DNA from: Marsupella aquatica
Taxonomy: Eukaryota > Marchantiophyta
Assembly: GCA_973895155.1 (NCBI GenBank)
Contig: OZ316897.1
Location: forward strand, 10,168,001-10,232,000
DNA: 64,000 nt
Reading direction: 5' to 3'
Shown: positions 45,872-58,780 of the stretch, piece by piece
How positions within the stretch are numbered: the first letter of the stretch is position 1
Layout: each line of letters starts with the position of its first letter
Notes under the pieces: model-generated
Told to the model about the DNA's origin: nothing
The model's database searches: none
What the model saw: only the letters and a program-made list of their open reading frames with translations
Position numbers and translations under genes: made by a program

Positions 45872-48294
45872 ATGCGTCGATCAACTTTAGGATGTGTGAG
45901 CCCGGCGCAGCTGAACAGCCGGAGCGGTGCTGGCAATGGTGCCCCGCGGAATGGGACGAAGCTGTCTCGTACTCAGTCTGCTCATAAGCAACAGCCAGCC
46001 GGCGGGGCGCCTCCGCGCGCGTCGGGCCGACCCTCACTGTCTCGCCGCTCTAGTAGCATGTATGGGAAGTCCGGCCAGACGCAGATTGAAACGCGGCCCA
46101 TTAGTGACAGAGCATTTCAGCAAGTAAGTAATGAACTTTTCAAATCAAATCCAATTATTTCTGCAAATGTCGAATTCGTACGCAACACCTTCTCGAAACG
46201 AAGCTTTAATTCAGGATTAGCATCGATTGCGTAGCTACTTGAGGAAGTTGCCTCATCACTCCACTATGTGTGTCTGAAACAAATGTGCTCTGTGTATGAT
46301 CCAGGATTGTATTCGCAATATAGTCGGCTATCTTTCCAGTCACGGCTACAGCAATGTAGTCTCTCAGAAGGTCCTCCAGGCGCCTTCCAGTAAGGATGTC
46401 GTTAGCATTGTTCAATTCCTCATCTTTCAGGTTGACCGCACTTGGGAGTTTAAGAAGATTGAAGAAGATGTGCCGTTAATCTTCAAGCGGCTGGGCTACC
46501 CTGTCCAGATCAGTAGAAGCGCGTTGTATGCTGCTGGGAGTCCGGTATCCTGGCCCTCACTTCTTGCCGCTCTGTCATGGCTGACGAATCTGTTGGTGAC
46601 TATGGAGCCGTCTGAGGACGGGAAGGGCGATTCACCATTTGCTGACCAAAAAAGTAATCTATTCACGGAGTACATCAATACTTGCTATTATCATTTCTTA
46701 AAGTTCGAAGATGATCAGTGTGTCGCACTGGACGAGGAATATACGAACAAAGTTAAGGAAGAGCATGAGAAATATGTGGCTGAGCTGGAGAAATTTCAGG
46801 CAGAATCGAATGACTTGCAGGAGCAGGTGCGAAAGTTGAGGAGTGAGCCATCACCATTGGCCGCTCTGGAAGCACAACAGGGTGACTACAAGGATGATAT
46901 CTTCAAGTTCAACATGGTAATCAGCAACTTCTTCTCTTATAAGGAAGCCGTGGAGAAGAAGCGCGACGAGAAGAGACAAGAGCTGGCGACTAAAAAAGAA
47001 GAGGTGGTCAACCTAATGAAGGAAAACGAAGAGCTTCGCGAACAAGTTGCCGCGCAGCAGATCAATGCGGCGGATATTGAGAAGATGCTGAAGGAGAAAG
47101 AGATTTTGCAGGTTAATTTGCTATCGGTATCAGGCAGGAAGCAGGAGCTCGAAAAGACCGCCTGGGATTACGAAATCAATTCTTCGAAGAAGCTCAGAGA
47201 CCTCGAGACTGTTGTGAGTCAGTTTAACGACAGTTGCGAAAGGTTCGTTGTTGCAACGTTCCATTTTCTTGGTGTTCTAAATCCTCGAATTTGATTGAGA
47301 TGAGGCCATTGAAGCCGGGCAAAGTCATGGTATGCTCTTTTCAAAATCTGGTGTTGAGATTTCCAAGTTTCTAACAATTACGTTGAACAGGCCACGTCGT
47401 AAGCTAAAATACCTTTCGTGTTCCCTCTACTGTTCCAGGTTGGGCCTTAGCTCAAGAGAAGAGTCGAATGGGCAATCGCCATTTGAACTTAAGTTGCAAC
47501 CAAGGGCCGACACACCAGCAGACATACTCGGGGGGAATGTAAAAACTGTCATAGTACCTGCCTTGAAGGAGATCATGGAGACAAGTAAAAAGGTCCTAGC
47601 TGAAGAAATTAAGCCTGAGGCACTAAGTCTGCAAGAACAGCTATTCAAGAGAGAGATTAGTGCCCGAGAGAAGCTGTCCCAAATTTCAAATGCGGTTGTA
47701 CTCAACAAGAAGGTAGGTTTCTGCTCCTACTCTTGCACACTTTTTCATTTTCCTGGTGGAGGTAAAGCGTTAGTACTTCTACAAATCCTAATGTGGGAGT
47801 TGATGGAACAGCTGGAAGGACAGTGTAAAGCAAGGGAGGAAAATAAATTGGACGCCGTGGCAATAGCAGCAGAGCGCAAAGAGGTCGACGCCAAGCTGGT
47901 GGAAGAGGAACGCTCTCTCAAGAGTGAAGAAGCAGAAATTGAGCAAGAGCTCCGGGTAAGCATTCCTCCATTGCTCTTTTGACTCAGTTTGCCCTGTGAC
48001 TTCGTGAGTGCCTAGAAGGAGAAGAGTAGAAAAACTGTTTTTCATCACACCTGGCTTGGAATTTGATGACTGAGTATCTTCTCTCGGTGCAAAAACATCC
48101 AGGAAATAGAATCGAAGTTTGAGGCAACAGTGAGAATGTGCAATGAGGAGATCAAGAACGAAAGACAGACAGGAGAACAGATCCTCGACGTCATTCTGAG
48201 TACAAAAGAAAGGACACAAGCGACTCTCAAGAGAGTTGAGGACGCTGCTGCCCAATCGATTGAGGTTTTCCATGATCTTCTTGCATCTGCTTAG
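45872..48294 (+). CDS. NDC80: NDC80/HEC1 kinetochore protein
   Basis: Five exons: 45872-46123, 46305-47242, 47439-47712, about 47812 (or 47800)-47955, and 48103-48294. Phases agree and the protein is 599 or 603 residues, depending on which of two AG acceptors starts exon 4. The N-terminal 84 residues are a basic Ser/Arg-rich tail, which in this family contacts microtubules and is an Aurora kinase target. Exon 2 encodes the calponin-homology domain (DCIRNIVGYLSSHGY ... FKRLGYP ... AGSPVSWPSLLAALSWL). The rest is long coiled coil ending ...FHDLLASA. NDC80 pairs with NUF2 and, with SPC24/SPC25, anchors spindle microtubules to kinetochores. The part around 47243-47438 was taken as an intron; the join CER|LGLSS is phase-correct. 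Confidence 0.95.
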
Positions 48295-48632
48295 CGTCTC
48301 TCAGACTAGCTCAAATTAAGATTACATTTGGTTTCAAATACCAAAAGTCATTTTTCGAATGCCCCAGAAGGAAGATCTCCGGCTGACGTGACATTTGACC
48401 ACGTCGACTGCGGTCTAAAATTCACTAGACGAGCAGACATTTGCTCCAAATAGTGAAAGCTTAGATTCGCCGAAATTTTTCCTGTACACTAGCACGAGGA
48501 CTTTAGAAACTGTAATTACAAGTGTAACTATTTATTTTATATGAAGGATCTGGAGATTCATGCGCTCAGGTTCCCTCAGTAAAGTCTCTAACTGTACACT
48601 AGCATTCACTGAAAAAACTGTGGCGTTGCTTT

Positions 48633-48752
48633 TGCCGAGTTCCATCGATCTTACTGATCGCTTACAGGTTTTAGACACGAAAAGTAAGTTAAATGTCATT
48701 CTTTCACATCGGACATTTGCCGAGTTCCATCGATCTTTCCAATCGTTTCAGC
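48633..48752. repeat. Direct repeat, period 85 bp
   Basis: The motif 'tgccgagttccatcgatctt' occurs at 48633 and 48718, each followed by a diverged 'ac/tcc...atcg...ttaca/ttca' tail. Possibly part of an older duplication in the NDC80 3' flank. Confidence 0.75.
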
Positions 48753-49381
48753 GAAATTCAGTCATTTAGCAATGTTTACTTCATGTTCGCGGGGAGATTT
48801 TGGGTACCATATCGGTCGGCATGGACATGGATGCAAGGATTCATGTCGGTCGAAAGTTTATGACTTCGACTGTCCTCTTCGACGTGCCATGTTCGAATAT
48901 TCCCAAACCTCACCAGTTTCTCGAGGGTTGAAGTGCTTGACGATAAGACCTTCGTTTCATTTCATTGTACTGAGAAACTCGCCAGAGGTCACTTCCTTGA
49001 CCCTAGTTACATGTAGACGGGTCATTTTCGAACTCAACAATTAAAGAGGCTCAACCGGCATTTGGTACCAGGTCCCTTTTCCCACATCAAATTAAGTTGC
49101 CTAGGCGCTCGAGGACGTTTGCATTCTAATTTCCAGATTAAATTCAGCTGGCAATGGTCGAAGTCTGCCAAGAGGTTTGGTACATCTTGAGTGCCAATTT
49201 CGGACGATCAACCAACGGGAACATCGCATTTCACATCCTTCAAATGAAGGGCAGTCAATTGTCGGAAGCCACTTCAATTCAGGTTCCCGAGGATTTCCCT
49301 ACCAATGAACAGATCCAGATCTCTCTTGTGCTTATGGATCCTGCTCAGATTCAGACGGGCATACGGATTTAGCCCAATGAA

Positions 49382-49464
49382 CGCTACATTTCACGAGCAA
49401 AGCCGAAATAACATGAAGTCGTTCATCATGTAAGTTATTTTAGCTTTGCTCGTGAAATGTAGCG
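49382..49464. repeat. Near-perfect hairpin with arms of about 35 bp
   Basis: The arm 49382-49416 ('cgctacatttcacgagcaaa' then 'gccgaaataacatga') is the reverse complement, with a few mismatches and a small insertion, of 49426-49464. The loop is about 9 bases. It could be a tiny MITE remnant or a transcript-level hairpin; nothing shows that it is processed. Confidence 0.85.
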
Positions 49465-49589
49465 AAGCCTTTCTTCGCAAATCTCCCCGTGGTTAAAGAA
49501 GCGCGACATCAGAGAGCATCCTGGTGTTGTGTCATTCACATCACGAAGCTAGACTGAATTTGCTTTCGATGTTTCTCAGCCTTTCCTTG

Positions 49590-49690
49590 CATTCTATGGC
49601 ATTTATGAAGCTCGTCACAACTGCTGCACCCCCAATTACATGCATTCTATGGCATTTATGAAGCTCGTCACAACCCCCAATTACAGCAAC
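49590..49690. repeat. Tandem duplication, period 53 bp
   Basis: Two copies of 'cattctatggcatttatgaa' plus 'gctcgtcacaa', starting at 49590 and 49643, with 'cccccaattaca' after each. The first copy has an extra 'ctgctgca'. Confidence 0.9.
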
Positions 49691-50344
49691 GGCGCGAGTA
49701 CGGGGAATCCATGCTTACACATACAACGCATAGTTCATTTCCAACAGTAGCTACACAATAACCGTGTCGGCGATGCCACACTTTGAAGGGTCCTTAGCCT
49801 TGAGCGTGGGTGGCCAATTTGGAGAAGGCAATTCCGATGTCAAAGGAGAGATATCAACAGGACAATTTTCTGCGTCATCACCTCGCTTACGGGACAGAAG
49901 GTACACCGCATTTGCTCCCCATAAGGCAAGCACCTCGGTAACAGTATAAAGCACAATGGCCAGGCTACCTCTCAGAACGGTAACGACGACAAACACTAGT
50001 CCACTTTATATTGACAAATATAAGTGAGATACAATCATACCCCAATGGCCCTGGGAAAATTGCCAAGCCTATGAAGAGATTGCCCTGCACTGGCTCCTAA
50101 AGGCCACACAGATGAGGCCAGAAATGATTCTTTAGAATGGGTTTCAATATGATGCCTCTCTAACCATACCTCTCCCTGATGTGATGACCTGACAACCGTA
50201 TATAGTCTTTGGCTACTACGGCTGGTAATGTCGACCGATCTCGAGAGGCCTAAGGGAGCGTATAGTCCTGGACGGACATTTCACGTCTCGAGCATGTTGT
50301 TAGTAAGAAATTTTCGTTTACCTATGCGGCACCTATTCACGAGA

Positions 50345-53300
50345 TCAAGCGCAAATGCCGAGCTCCTGCTTTACAACGTCAGAAGATTTGGTATTGTCTC
50401 CACAGGTCCCCAAAATTCGTTTGGCTTCTTGCCAAAGCAGCAGCAATGCACTGTGACCAACATCAGTACTTACGTTGTCGGGGATCTTCTTCACCAAGCC
50501 AACAACGTCTTTTACCACCGTGATTTCACTTCCACTACCACCATCAGTATCGTCAGAACTATCCGCAGCTGCAGACTCCTTCGATTCTGAGTGCGAGCTT
50601 GGATCAGTAATCTTTTTCCAAAGTAATTCAAGCTCCTCTGCTCGTTCAGTAGCTCGCCGAAGAACAGATTCTGGCATTCCTGCACAAGGTCACAAAAAGC
50701 TTCCTATCAAATTTCAAGCATAACAACCGCAATTCCTTTCGGAGAAAACCAAGGATACGCAGCTGCAAGTCCAGGAACGAGTCTCAAATGAGAACTTGCC
50801 TGCGAGCCGAGCAACATTAACTCCATAGCTCTTTGGGCAAGCTCCAGCAGCCAATTTGTACAAAAATACGACCTCCTCCAGACCATCATCTCCGATGCCA
50901 ACCTTGCAGGACATATGATGAAGTCCTACCTGCAAACAAGCAAGTCTTGAGTATGAACATTCACTGCTGAGATGAAAGTCTCGTCTGAAACGTAAATGAG
51001 TTATAAAACAAGGTGCCCCATGCATTTAAAACGGCAGTAGATAACGGATTGAAAGTGAAACTTACTTTGGAGTCTGAAGCAAAATGAGTGGCAAGGCGAT
51101 GGTAATGTGTGGAAAACATGCCCCGACACCCCACATTGTGAGCTAGGTGTTCTAATACTGCGTGCCTGCGAAAATGAAGTCCATGTAGAACACTATCAGC
51201 ATACCCAGATTTAAGGTCTGTAAAGGTAGTGCGGAATCATCGCACTTCATTAAACACATTACTTCTTGTAAGCAACATCCTAGGTCGATGTTAAGAGTGC
51301 ATTGACAACTTCAGGTCACTGATTAAATGCTCCCAAGACAAATAGACATGACCCAAGTTTACAGGTTTCAAGGTAAGTTGGAAGACATACGCAATGGCCT
51401 GTCCATCTGAAGTGGAAGTTCCACGGCCTAGTTCATCCAGGGCTACAAGTGAATTGCGAGTAGCAGAGCGCTGTCATCGAGAAAGTAGAGAGGATTAGGT
51501 GATGGTCTCCTCCAAGTCCCACAGATGCTGGCATCTTCCTCACAAACATGAATGGCAACGGAAGGATCTCAAATTACAACATAAGACTAGGCAACAATCT
51601 CTACGAACAAGCAGAAGTGTCCTTTGAATCACAAGAGCTTTGCGCAGGTTAAAGCCATGTTCATTCAAGCTCAATGGGCGTAAGGTAATTCCTAAACCCT
51701 ACCAGCATGGTGGCAGTCTCAGAAAGCTCCACAAGAAAGGTGCTTTGGCCAGCCATTATGTGATCTTTGGCTCCCATCCGAACAAACACCCGGTCTGCTG
51801 GGGACAGCTCGAAGTTATCTGCCGACACATTTGCACCAATCTGTGTTCCAAAAACCTTAAGGTGAGAATTGGCAAGGAAGTTATGTTGACGCAATTGTTC
51901 CATAACACTCCCTATGGAATTGCAGGAGAGCTCGAAGCTGCGAGAAAGGAATGAGAGTCTAAGAAGAAGGTTCCCACATACTACACATGCTGGTCAGAAT
52001 AGAACATTGTGAAGAGACGTACCTGGGCTGACACGACTGCCAAACAGACTTGACGGATAAGAGTGGATTTGCCGCCCATATTAGGCCCAGTCAACAGCAT
52101 AAAAGGTGGGCCGTCCCCACCAACAGCTACATCATTTGGCACAAATGAACCACCTCCAGCAAGACTGAGACATACTATGGGGTGTCGAATTCCTTCTGCG
52201 ACGATCTTCCGTGAGTCTCTCACAAACGTTGGCCGACACGTTGGAGCTGAGTGCATAGCGGCTTCTGATAAGCTTATCAAAACATCCACCTCTGCAGAAG
52301 AGGATAGCCCGTTAGTAAGACGCGATCCAAGTAGACTCCTGTCTAGGGAAGTCTCTCTGATCAAACCGGAAATCAAGATGCAGCTGTGGAACATCCAGGA
52401 ATTATTGGGACAACGAAATGCCAATTCTCTGGATAGGTGGTTGGAGGAATATAAATTTGTGAAGAGGGACGCATATCAAGTGAACATGACCCGGAGAGTG
52501 GTGAGATGCAAACTGGACATTGACGCGACTTATCACCTGCGACTGATTTCACAAGAGCCAGCCACTTAGGACAGTCTTCACAAAAGCGCTTCACTAAACC
52601 TTGCAGAATCCCTCTCAAAGCAAGTTCCCGCTGCTGCTCCCCTGATGCCAGATCTTGCAAGAGCTCCTTGATCTCTGGGGTCCAATACCGCCGAAAACCC
52701 TGTAAAAGGAAATATTACAACGTGTTACAACAACAAAGTGCGCCAGTCAAGACTACGCGAGATAATCAATACATGGTGAGTCATGAAGATGTAGGAGACA
52801 AACCTTGCGAGATGATTTTACTTCATAGCTCGATGGCACCTTGGCATGGAACTGCTCGGGAATTTCCATTTGATATTGCTCTTTCCCTACCGTCACATAA
52901 TTGATCTGCAGTTCGCACCAATCACAAACTTAGAGATGACATTTTCAAGGGCACTATCGCACACTGATTTCCTAGAAAGCAAGTTGGAAGGCGCCTTTCA
53001 AAGCCTGCTACAGTTTCTAAAATTCGCGAAAATTGTGAGGCACATCCAACTCACCAAACTTGCATACTGGACCTACCTCGGATGAGTTGCTAAACTTCTT
53101 GCGCTGTTTGACAAGATAGTCAGCCAGCTCTTTGGTAGCAGTTTTTACTGCAGAATCAGCATCGTCAAAGGAGGAATCCACTCCTTCGTGTGGAACTATG
53201 CGGCCAGTCCTTTCTGCTTCCTCACGGTCAAATGCTGTTTCAAAATGCTCTATGATTGGGGCCATATCAGGCACTCCAAGCCCTGGGTAATCATGGAACA

Positions 53301-56300
53301 AGATTAGTATTCCAAAATTGATCCGACACAGTTAATTTTCGATAAGTTGAAACACTGTAGGATCCCAACTGGGAAAAGGAACAGGTAAACGTGGCAAGGG
53401 GACCACTTTGCGGATGAAGGGTACAAGAGGGTCAGAAGGTCTTTCAAGTACACGAAGTCTCAAAATCCAAGCAGGGTACCTGGTGTGACCAATTTCCTTA
53501 ATCTATTGGACGTGAGTTCAGACAAGCAGCTCTCAAAACTCTTCATAGCACGCAGCAATGCTCGACATCCACGCAGAGCACCCATGAACTCTTGCAGCTG
53601 CTTCTTGGCAGCATCCTCATAAAGCACTACATTATCCGCATTCCTTCCACATGCACCACTAACAATTTCCAGGAAGTACAAGTCAATACAACCAAAATGA
53701 AGTACACCGGATGCGTAGAAAACATGTTCAGTAGAGTCGTAATTTACACATGAGAAACACAAAAAAAAATGTTCCTTGCTTTCAAATGATGAGGCTCACC
53801 TGCTTGCATGCAGTCTGGCTAACAGACGTTCCATATCCGATTGACTTTTCAGCTCCTTCCTGAAGTTGATAGCGGCATCTGCAGCTACATCCTGAGCAGA
53901 TCATCCAACAGAGACTGAGAACATTGTATAGACCGCGGGAAGGGAACAGGAACTTCCACTTGATCTGAAGATTGTACAACGAATAGTAGAACGAGCCCCG
54001 TTCTACAGAAACCATGGGACAAGGGAAAGCAATACATTGCAAGGCGCCTTCAGGAGTATATACAAGATTAAGTGCTCCTTGAGTGCCAACAGCAGAAAGG
54101 ATTGTGAGACATTTGACCACAATAAACGAAAATGGAAGTACTACCATTAGATCTACGAGGGCCTGCTGTCGTTGCAGAATCGGTTCCACCCGCATGAGGG
54201 GCCGGACAAGCCATTGTTTAAGCAGGCGTCGACCGTAAGGAGTAACGCAAGTATCAAAGTGCGCCAAAAGAGTCCTGCATGAAACCAAACCTGACATGAA
54301 ACCCGATAGTCTTGCAAACCCAGGAATTGAAAAAATAGATTCTTCGTTTTCATTGTATAGTATCCTAACCGTTAGAACACTCTTCTTAACATTTGTTTTC
54401 AGGGAGTGGCAAAGAATCTGAAAAAAAACGTTTAAAAGAGGACACAGCACATATTACTAGTTGATCCAACGTGCTCACCCAGAAGTTCCACCATCTCTGT
54501 TGTTTTCGATTATTTCCAAATTCTCCAGTGCAGCCGAATCCAGTATCATGTAAGGCTCGTACAGCTCAGCCAGCACTTCGTTTTTACCAGAAGACCGTCC
54601 CTGTCTAGCCTCAAATCCCTCTTCCAGGCCTTCCTCATTCGACCTCTCAACAGAACAATCTGCTACGGAAAATCCATACGATCCTGGGAGCAGCTCAATC
54701 CGTCCTAACCTTAAAACTGTGTTGTCCAACAATGCCTCTCGTAGATAGAACATGCAGCCACCAAGTGCTGAAAGAGCAGCTTCACCACGAATTCCCTCTT
54801 CTACAAGAACGCGGAGTGCCTTCGGTAACAGCTGAAGCTGCTCTGCATCATTTACTGCCATTTTTTTCTTACGTCCCTTGCCAGAAGAAGGTTTTGTGCT
54901 AGTACTGAAGCTGCTGTAAGCTTCAAAGAATTCTTCTCGAGATCGTTGGGCATCCCAGAACTCTTGTCCAGGAGCCAATAAATTAATAAGAGGCTGCCTT
55001 GTATGATCCTTTAGGGCTCGTTCTGTGGCCTCCGTTAGAACACCACGCGGTTTGATCAGCTCAACTGGTCTTAGCTCTGAAAGAACTGAACGAAGACACG
55101 ACCTTGCTGCATCATCATCGAACTGCAATTCCAACACTACTATCAGTGAGGCTCGCAACATTCAATATGAAACTTCAGCTTTTCACAGATATGGCTGCCA
55201 AATGTTCGAAGTGTGAAAACTTGATCTCGGAACTTTTACCTGACTCAGCATGATATGACTAGTTGAAGTGTCCACAAAACAGACCCCAATCGTTGCAGAA
55301 TTCTCAGGGGCAACAGAATCTTCTTTAAGAATCGGTGCCACTTCAGTGATGGACATGAGATATGCGGCATCAGGGGAACTTTCCAGCATCTCCCCATCGA
55401 CGATAGTTCCTTTGGTGAGAACAGCACATACTTCCCGCCTCACTACCTGCTTAGGAAAAGAGTCCTGTCAAGGCTCGAACTGCTGATCTTACCCATATAT
55501 CTCAAAAAGGATTCAACACGAGTGGACTTCTAAATTACATTGAGCTGTAAATAATTGAAAGATGACCTTATCCTTAGAGCCTGTTTCTCGTCTGCGCAGG
55601 TCAAGTTGGTCCGGCGTTTCTGTTTGCTCCACTACAAGCACACGATATCCCTGAACGCAAGCTTACGAGTGTCAAATCCTGAAAGAGCTAATACTGTGCT
55701 CCAACTACTGCTGCGTTAAGAACAGAACAGATGAGAAATTCAAGCTATCGTCAATAGCCAAATAAATAGTCATCCTTCACTAGCTGGATCGGAATACATA
55801 GCTGGATCATGAACATAATGCCTTAGAAGCGCAGAAGAGGATATCTGGCTTACATTACGAGCTAGTTTCTCAGCGTTTTCAAAATACAACTTTTCGGGAA
55901 AGCCACAATGCGGTTGGTCACCCTGCATTCTCCACAAAAATGGACGTCAGTCAGACTGGTACAAACAGAAATTTGTGTCAGATCCAACCACCACAGGACA
56001 GATAATGGTATGGAGAAAATTATTCAGAACTCAGCCGAGCTAAACCTGCAAAGCATGAAAAGCATATCCAACCTTCATGTACTGGAGATCAAGCTCCTGC
56101 GCTCCAACATGAGCATCCATCTCAAACATCTCGTAAAACTTCCCCATCTGCAGAGTATCGGAGTTATAGAATGAAAACTTGGACAGCATCTGGTTAGCAA
56201 AGTCTAAGGTCATGTCTCTAGGTACTATCACGGTATAAGGAAGGGTTTCAGCTATGGTATACTAGGAATCCAGGCGCCACGAGTCATCTCAAGTCTTCAG

Positions 56301-58780
56301 GACTCACCTTAAAAAGGAGAACCTTATCCATGTGCTTGGATTTGAATTCCCACCATTGCCTCTGCATCAACGCAAAGGTCAATTTAGTTTAATATCGACA
56401 GATTCAGAGTAAAGGAGAAACATCCAGGCTCACCAATTTCACATCCCATGTCATCTAGGACCAAGTTAAGAAATCGAGCTACACAAGCTTTGGCGGTGTA
56501 CAAGGCTCAGGACAGCAGAAAGGAGAACGCACCTGACCACCAGACAACCCTTTCAGAAAGTCGTGAGGCAGTTGGACGGTCCCGGGATCATAATCTGGAT
56601 CCGAAGGTCGATTGCCAGAGCCGTCCCTTCGCCCCCTGCGTTTACAGTGATGTCAGGATGAGAACATGTACTAATAAAACAGTCCAGAAATCCATCTCTG
56701 GGACCAGAGAATCGGACCACCCATATCCAAGATTTAGATGCCAAACCACGTAATTCCAATCCCTCCCCAAAAGTGATCACCAAAGATCGGATCACTAAAA
56801 GAAGGTATTTCCACATTTGACAGTAGCTCTGGGTTAGAAGAGGATCTTCACCTGCACGTGATTCATATGTAGACATTTACTGTCCACAGGCTGAAACAAA
56901 AAACAACGCAACCAGAGAGAGCTTAAAACAATTCTCCAAATAGCAGCATACTCAGGAACATACTTGCCCAAAAACCTGAACTTCTCTTCCAGTCGACCAC
57001 CAAAACGTTGAGCTGCTTCTCCCACTAAGGTAGAATGCAGTTCACCCTTAGTGAGCTTGTCTACAACACAGGCAAACAACAACGAATAAGATATCCCACA
57101 CTAGAATAAATTACGCCCGTTGTGAGCATTTCGCATCAAACTGGACAAGGAGGAAATCCGCTCACACGTCTACCGGAATCCAAAGGTACTATGAAATTCC
57201 CGAAAAGCAATTCCTGTTTGGAACCACCTCATGTCACTGACTCTGTGACTGAATGCATTTGCTACATTGCACCGTTAGATTCAAAGAGGTTGCTTACCGG
57301 CTTCGACGATCTTGGGATCTTCATTGCTGACATCTTTCGCAGGAGAGGTGGACTTCACAGCCGGGATAGGTAATGGCCCAGCTGCAGATTTTGTCGGCTT
57401 GGCTCCCAATTTAGAGAAAAACTCTCTTGCCTTCAACTTAGAGACAATGGCGGGTTTTGGAGCACCAGCTTTGGTTGAGACAGTCTTTTTTCCCTTCTTA
57501 GCAGACGTCTGCTCACTGTCCGAGTCCATTTCCGGTGAGGAAGGATTAAAACTCTCATCAAGAGAATCATCGTCAAGTTTCGTGCCCTTCTGAATGGGAG
57601 GTGATTCTTCATCTGCAGCATCCTCAAGCTGGAGCCGCCGAGCAGAAGTACGAGACCTTCTGAGAGTCCGATTCCCTGCCTCCTCGTCTGCTGCCTCCAC
57701 ATCACGGTTTTTCTCCGGAGCACTTCCAACTGCCTTTCTCAGTCTTTTACGCACCTTCACCTCCTCCTGCTCAGGCAACGTTATTTCAACTTCGTCGTAG
57801 ACATCTGTACTAACAATGAGTACTTTGGCCGGACTATCTTGCTCAAGGGGATCCACTCGGGGCCGCTTCCGACCTTTGGAAACGTCTGACTGGACCTCAC
57901 CACTGTCATCGTTCTTGATCTCGTCTAAAAGGCTATCTTCAAGGTCATCATCATCAAGCTCATCCAAGACATCACTCTCATCATCTTCATCGACCACTTT
58001 CTTCCTTTTCAGGTTTGGAGAGTTCCTTCGGCATGAAGACTCTCGTGTACGCTTTACTGTGACCTGCTTTGCAACGGACTTCTGCACTCCCTTAGATATC
58101 TCTTCACCTAACCATTGAATTTTCTCGTTTCCTAGAACGATAGACTCGTCTTCTCCATCGTCATACCTAATTGTGTGAGAGCCGTTAGCCTCGTCGTATG
58201 CCCTCACTTTGCCAGCGTACCAAACCTTGTCTAGAGGCCAGAACACCTTCAGCCTTCTTCCTATTAGGGACTCCTTACTAGCACCCTTCTCAGTGGTCCC
58301 TCCTGACTTAGTGAAGTGCTCGGTTGGATGATCAGTGGTGGAGTTCAGCACAGGTGCTACGACTCCTGACTTCAAAGCTTTCCTATCTCTGCGTCCGAAC
58401 GTTTTAGGCCCTGACTTGGCTGGCTCGGATGGCGACGGAGTCGCAATCCAGTGCTTACTCTTCGTGGCTTCATCGTTCTTTATTGTAGTGGAATCAGGGG
58501 AGATCGGAGAGCTTGTCGGCACACTCTTCTCATCACCGCCCCCTGACAGATTCTTCTTAAGGCTGTCTACCCCTGCTCGTTTTGAAGGTGGGGACTGAAG
58601 CTGCGTTTCACCGCCTTCGGAAGGGATACTCAAAGTTTCTTTCGCCTTCTTTTGAGGAATCTTCTTTGGGCTCTTCTTCGTAGCAGCCGCGCCAGAAGCA
58701 GGCTTGACTCCAAAGAAAGAAGCAATGCTACGCTGGGAGGATGCTCCTTTAGTTGCAGCAGAGACCTTCGCCGGAGCCAT
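50345..58780 (-). CDS. MSH6: DNA mismatch repair protein MSH6
   Basis: Exons: 58780-57298, 57060-56964, 56635-56533, 56361-56308, 56147-56073, 55922-55854, 55650-55567, 55446-55240, 55122-54479, 54274-54145, 53891-53800, 53658-53480, 53282-53077, 52905-52804, 52699-52537, 52291-52023, 51840-51703, 51470-51391, 51165-51066, 50929-50800, 50679-50474 and 50365-50345. All phases match; 1543 residues, or 1579 if the last candidate intron is kept. Exon 1 encodes a PCNA-binding PIP box (QRSIASFF, residues 16-23), a Tudor domain (about 173-226, WPLDKVWYAGKVRAYD) and acidic stretches. The mispair-reading Phe-X-Glu (GKFYEMFE), MutS core, Walker A (GPNMGGKST, exon 16) and Walker B (DELGRGTSTSDG, exon 18) are all intact. 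MSH6 pairs with MSH2 (MutS-alpha) to detect base mismatches and small loops in the nucleus. Confidence 0.97.
50366..50473 (-). other. In-frame terminal intron candidate of MSH6 (108 nt)
   Basis: It begins with a strong GTAAGT donor right after ...IPDN and ends with a 'gttgtaaagcag' acceptor. It is 108 nt long, a multiple of three, and free of stops, so retention adds 36 residues and splicing leaves a six-residue tail (ELGICA). The pattern is that of an exitron or of optional intron retention. Nearer AG acceptors would make an intron too short or shift the frame. Confidence 0.55.
50680..50799 (-). other. GC-AG intron (MSH6 intron 20)
   Basis: Exon 20 ends ...CTCGCAG|GCAAGT and exon 21 begins GAATGCCAGAATCTG after tgcag. 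Only this GC donor joins the conserved 'YGVNVARLA' to 'GMPESVLRRA' in frame; the nearby GT (GGCAA|GTTCTC) gives the wrong frame. GCAAGT is the typical GC-donor core. Confidence 0.92.

Larger units (their letters stand above)
48295..50344. other. Intergenic between convergent NDC80 and MSH6
   Basis: It holds the two 3' untranslated regions and several small repeats: a direct repeat at 48633-48750, a hairpin at 49382-49464 and a tandem duplication at 49590-49690. Short frames (for example 49154-49372 +) show no domain. Confidence 0.45.

Noticed and set aside
47285-47331. Extra NDC80 exon before the GTATGC donor at 47331
   Set aside because: No acceptor precedes it in frame, and the exon 2 to exon 3 join is already phase-correct without it.
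50452-50473. A 23-nt MSH6 intron ending at 'tcacag'
   Set aside because: Far too short for plant splicing; the 108-nt alternative or retention is more plausible.
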